The translations under genes and the position numbers were made by a program. The notes beneath the pieces are model-generated. The model searched no databases. It saw only the letters and a list, made by a program, of their open reading frames with translations, and was not told the DNA's origin. DNA of 26,610 nt. Origin: Sulfurivirga sp964427185 (GTDB lineage Bacteria > Pseudomonadota > Gammaproteobacteria > Thiomicrospirales > Thiomicrospiraceae). This document shows, in pieces, positions 24,501-26,610 of the stretch. How positions within the stretch are numbered: position 1 is the first letter of the stretch; each line of letters starts with the position of its first letter. Location: the NCBI GenBank assembly GCA_964427185.1, contig CAYRSN010000017.1, positions 1 to 26,610 of the forward strand. The letters are read 5' to 3'.

Positions 24501-24991
24501 CCGGGCTCGTGCACCTGACTGACGCGTTGGTAATTATTTTGCTCCAGGCGGTGTAGAAACGCATCCAGATCCAACTGCTCTCCTTGTTGTAGCAATAGTA
24601 CCTGTTGGGCAATAAATGCTGGTGGTGGCAGGCGCTGCATCAGAGTTGGCAGGCTGGTAATCAGGATGGCATGAGGGTGCTGGCTGAGCCGGTAAAGTGT
24701 TCTTAGACGCTCGGAAATAATTTCCTGAGGGGGTGAGAAACGGTCGTAGGGCAATGTTTCCCATTCCGGCAGTGTCAGCAGTGTCGCTTGGGGTGAAAAG
24801 AAGCGTATCAGTGCTTCCAGCTGAGGGACTTGCTGAGCGGAAGGCACCACCATGATCAGCATCTGCTGGCTGTGAGCATGTTTCAACGCCAGTAAGCGGG
24901 CGATGCGTGTGCTGTTAAAAGGTGCCCAGCGGGTCTGATTACCGGAAATGGGGTATTGTGCAAGCTGCTGAAGTGAAAGAGGGTTGGACAT
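21539..24991 (-). CDS. mfd: Transcription-repair coupling factor Mfd
   Basis: DNA translocase that removes RNA polymerase stalled at lesions and recruits UvrA. 1150 residues from the ATG at 24991 (E. coli 1148). An in-frame GTG at 25012 would add 7 residues; neither start has a strong Shine-Dalgarno. Order: UvrB-like N-terminal domains (about 1-330, including LPEWETLPYDRFSPP and EPGEFAVRGSIIDLFPAG), RNA-polymerase-interacting domain beginning near GQPVVHIEHGVGRYEGL (about 480), SF2 translocase with Walker A GDVGFGKTEVA (about 627-637), DEEH box (about 732), TATPIPRTL, and QLRGRVGRS, then the TRG region and C-terminal UvrA-masking domain. Overlaps the csiV-like gene by 4 nt. Confidence 0.98.
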   Translation of the reverse strand: MSNPLSLQQLAQYPISGNQTRWAPFNSTRIARLLALKHAHSQQMLIMVVPSAQQVPQLEALIRFFSPQATLLTLPEWETLPYDRFSPPQEIISERLRTLYRLSQHPHAILITSLPTLMQRLPPPAFIAQQVLLLQQGEQLDLDAFLHRLEQNNYQRVSQVHEPGEFAVRGSIIDLFPAGSDTPFRLDLFDNEIDTIRIFDPDTQRSNDTVSRIELLPAREFSLDSESVDRFRRQARQILGAEVRQSQLYQDISEGKRLLGGLEYYLPLFHDNTSTLFDYLASAEATFFLHGDLYQSAEENWHTFQERFEVAQLNKDFPPLPPAHLILRPDEVMAQLKAHTSVWLEREITSKTHLVTEHLPLPPLQIQQQGLPLAKLNAFVDQFSGRTLIVAESPGRREALLTLMKNHPHQPHTVQDWSAFLADTTPFALTVGPVEESCADQEIAIITEADLLGQSVTQARRRYKRPHEDFDTAIRNLAELEIGQPVVHIEHGVGRYEGLQTLDSAGQQQEFVVLRYAGDGKLYVPITHLELISRYTGANPEHAPLHRLGTDKWRKAKEQAAKRAQDIAAELLDIYAQRAARTGTRYVLDETEYARFAAAFPFEETPDQQAAIEAVLADMQSPQPMDRLVCGDVGFGKTEVALRAAFVAASNGKQVAVLVPTTLLAQQHYEKFRDRFADWPIEVGLLSRFQNTKAQKATLQALSEGKLDIIIGTHKLLQKDIRFKDLGLVILDEEHRFGVKQKEQLKKLRAEVDVLTLTATPIPRTLNMAMNDLRSLSLIATPPAKRLAVETFVQPWRKETAREACLRELRRGGQVYMLFNDVDKIEAFAEEMQSLVPEGRVAIAHGQMPERQLERVMQDFYHQKFNILVCTTIIETGIDIPTANTILIYRADKFGMAQLHQLRGRVGRSHHRAFAYLFTPEDKSQITPDAQKRLEAISRHNTLGAGFLLASHDLEIRGAGELLGDKQAGQIQQVGFTLYQELLARAVKAYKQGEMPSTDTLEPAHTDVELHVPALIPEDYLPDIATRLVMYKRIASASSEEALAQLEIEMIDRFGLLPEATKNLFAVTRLKLKARALGIQSLEADEERARITFTATPDIDPAKLIQLIQQDPQRYRMKGQQQLLVFATMPDIATRITTLETLLNQLTPEP

Positions 24992-25012
24992 AGGGTATTG
25001 ATGCTGTATCAC

Positions 25013-25259
25013 TGAAAATGAGCGCTATTTTAACGTGATAAGGGGGGAAGAGGGAGTGATACAGGAGGCGGTTCCAAAAGGAAATTTGTGTATTTTGATA
25101 AATTTATTTTATGTTATTGATATGTTTTATGAGTTTGTTTTATAGGGGCAGCAGAAATTTCTATTTCAGATTTTGCTTGTTTTTTGTCATGATGATTTTG
25201 AACACGGCTGCTAAAGCAGCGCTTTATGTTTGCGAATAGTTTTGAAGAGGTGAGATCCG
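25013..25259. promoter_or_regulatory. AT-rich divergent intergenic region, mfd / sqr
   Basis: 247 bp with no gene. 25080-25200 is strongly AT-rich (several TTGATA- and TATGTT-like boxes, none clearly paired), probably holding the sqr promoter. A 5-bp hairpin GCTGC-TAAA-GCAGC (25207-25220) lies 39 bp before the sqr ATG. GAGGTGAG 5' of the ATG is its ribosome-binding site. Confidence 0.5.
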
Positions 25260-26558
25260 ATGGCAACGATTGTAATAGTAGGCGCCAGTACGGGCGGGTT
25301 GCCCATGGCTTATGACCTGCGTAAAAAGCTGGGGCGTGAGCATACGATCAAAGTAATCAGCGCTGTAGAAAACTTCACGTTTATTCCTTCTAATCCATGG
25401 GTGGCGGTAGGCTGGCGCAAGCCGGAAGATATTTCCTTCCCGCTGAAGCCCTACCTGACGCGTAAAGGTATTGAGTTTATCCACCAGACTGTTACAGCTC
25501 TACATCCGGATGAGAATAAGCTGGAGCTGGCGGACGGGCAGACACTGACCTATGATTTTTTGATTCTGGCGACAGGGCCTGCACTGGCCTTTGAAGAAGT
25601 GGAAGGCCTGGGGCCACAATCAGCAGGAGGGCATACAGTTTCAATTTGCACCACACCGCATGCGTCGGAAGCCTATGAACAGTGGGAGGCGTTTTGTGAG
25701 GATCCGGGACCGATTGTAGTGGGGGCAGTGCAGGGTGCCTCATGTTTCGGGCCTGCGTATGAGTTTGCCATGATTGTGGAAACAGACTTGCGTAAGCGTA
25801 AAATCCGTGACCGCGTGCCCATGACGTTCGTGACTTCGGAGCCCTATATTGGGCATATGGGGCTTGGCGGTGTGGGGGATTCCAAAGGGTTGCTGGAATC
25901 CATGTTCCGAGAGCGTCATATCAGCTGGATTACCAATGCCAAGGTGACCAAAATTGAGGCGGGCAAAATGTATGTGGCGGAGCATGATAAACAAGGCGAG
26001 GTGATTGATGAACATATCTTGCCGTTTAAGTACTCCATGATGCTGCCGGCCTTTAAAGGCACCAAGATGTTACAGGATGTGGAAAAGCTGGAAGGGCTGG
26101 TAAACCCACGGGGCTTTGTGATTGTGGATGAGTATAACCGTAATCCTAAGTGGCAGAATATCTATGCACTGGGTGTAGGGATTGCGATTCCGCCGGTTGA
26201 GGCCACGCCGGTTCCGGTAGGCACTCCTAAAACAGGCCTGATGATTGAAGGGATGGTGACGGCGATTTGTCACAATTTGGTTTGTGTGCTGCAGGGCAAA
26301 GCGCCGGAAGAACAGGCTTCCTGGAACACGATCTGTCTTGCGGATATGGGAGATACGGGGGCGGCATTTGTAGCGCTGCCGCAGATTCCACCGCGGAATT
26401 TAACCTGGGCAAAAAAGGGTAAATGGGTGCACCTGGCCAAAATCGCGTTTGAAAAATATTTCATTCGTAATATGAAAGCAGGCAATGCAGAGCCGATTTA
26501 CCAGAAATACATCATGAAAATGTTGGGGATTACCCGCCTTGCCTCAGGCAAGCATTAG
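25260..26558 (+). CDS. sqr: Sulfide:quinone oxidoreductase
   Basis: 432-residue monotopic membrane flavoprotein oxidising sulfide to polysulfide/sulfur and reducing quinone. It resembles, from memory, the structurally known Acidithiobacillus ferrooxidans SQR along its whole length. FAD-binding start IVIVGASTGG (4-13), FIPSNPWVAVGW (41-52), ATGP (104-107). The three redox cysteines are C130 (VSICTT), C162 (GASCFGPAYEF) and C359 (NTICLADMGD), matching C128/C160/C356 of that enzyme. PPVEATPVPVG (311-321) and the C-terminal amphipathic membrane-anchor region (KWVHLAKIAFEKYFIRNMK) are present. Flavocytochrome c sulfide dehydrogenase is excluded by the absence of a signal peptide. GAGGTGAG precedes the ATG. 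Divergent from mfd, apparently monocistronic. Confidence 0.96.
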   Translation: MATIVIVGASTGGLPMAYDLRKKLGREHTIKVISAVENFTFIPSNPWVAVGWRKPEDISFPLKPYLTRKGIEFIHQTVTALHPDENKLELADGQTLTYDFLILATGPALAFEEVEGLGPQSAGGHTVSICTTPHASEAYEQWEAFCEDPGPIVVGAVQGASCFGPAYEFAMIVETDLRKRKIRDRVPMTFVTSEPYIGHMGLGGVGDSKGLLESMFRERHISWITNAKVTKIEAGKMYVAEHDKQGEVIDEHILPFKYSMMLPAFKGTKMLQDVEKLEGLVNPRGFVIVDEYNRNPKWQNIYALGVGIAIPPVEATPVPVGTPKTGLMIEGMVTAICHNLVCVLQGKAPEEQASWNTICLADMGDTGAAFVALPQIPPRNLTWAKKGKWVHLAKIAFEKYFIRNMKAGNAEPIYQKYIMKMLGITRLASGKH

Positions 26559-26610
26559 GTAGTGTCGTCAAGAGATTTCTGCCCAAATGGCGATACAGCG
26601 GATATGAACG
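26559..26610. other. Unassigned right edge
   Basis: 52 bp after the sqr stop, with no terminator hairpin visible before the window ends. The minus strand is open in more than one frame (for example ...FGQKSLDDTT then stop near 26559), so a convergent gene or an insertion sequence may end here. Too short to decide. Confidence 0.3.

Overview
The window reads as a compact chromosomal segment of a sulfur-oxidising gammaproteobacterium. Support: SoxB (thiosulfohydrolase) and a sulfide:quinone oxidoreductase (SQR) with its three conserved cysteines lie among gammaproteobacterial housekeeping genes (dapA-bamC, a fused PurL of about 1,290 residues, minCDE, mfd beside a CsiV-like gene). A soxB standing alone, away from other sox genes, recalls what I remember of Thiomicrospira/Hydrogenovibrio-type organisms. 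That placement is inference.

Layout. 1-528 (-): 5' part of ispA, cut by the window edge. 554-1172: a 101-bp exact direct repeat, made of the 3' end plus terminator of a peroxiredoxin gene, flanks 417 bp of unique DNA. That DNA carries a 75-aa two-helix membrane protein gene overlapping a 27-aa membrane peptide gene. This is the most unusual locus here and looks like a tiny gene-end-associated insertion. 1127-1729 (-): intact typical 2-Cys peroxiredoxin. 1832-4596 (-): operon bcp, phoH-like (PIN-PhoH), SDR. 4749-6754 (+): dapA-bamC overlapping by 4 nt. 6822-10688 (+): purL. 10834-12750 (+): soxB. 12797-12846: perfect 21-bp inverted repeat just before minC. 12860-14666 (+): minCDE. 14734-15003: a 270-bp MITE-like element with 22-bp terminal inverted repeats. 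15055-15246 (-): tRNA-Val(GAC) and tRNA-Leu(CAA). 15335-17812 (-): lon, ending in a perfect palindrome that shares sequence with the MITE ends. 17893-18447 (+): mogA-like gene. 18487-18813 (+): tRNA-Pro(TGG), tRNA-Arg(TCT), tRNA-His(GTG) behind a near-consensus sigma-70 promoter. 18950-20249 (+): a FadL-type outer-membrane protein gene broken by a frameshift and a nonsense codon. 20338-20676 (-): hpf. 20754-24991 (-): mfd followed by the CsiV-like gene. 25260-26558 (+): sqr.

How the genes work together. SoxB (periplasm) and SQR (membrane) would feed electrons from thiosulfate and sulfide into respiration. Two peroxiredoxins handle peroxides. DapA and CsiV serve the cell wall, BamC the outer membrane, MinCDE placement of the septum. 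Lon, HPF and Mfd are stress and quality-control functions. No rRNA, CRISPR array, phage gene or full-length transposase gene was seen.
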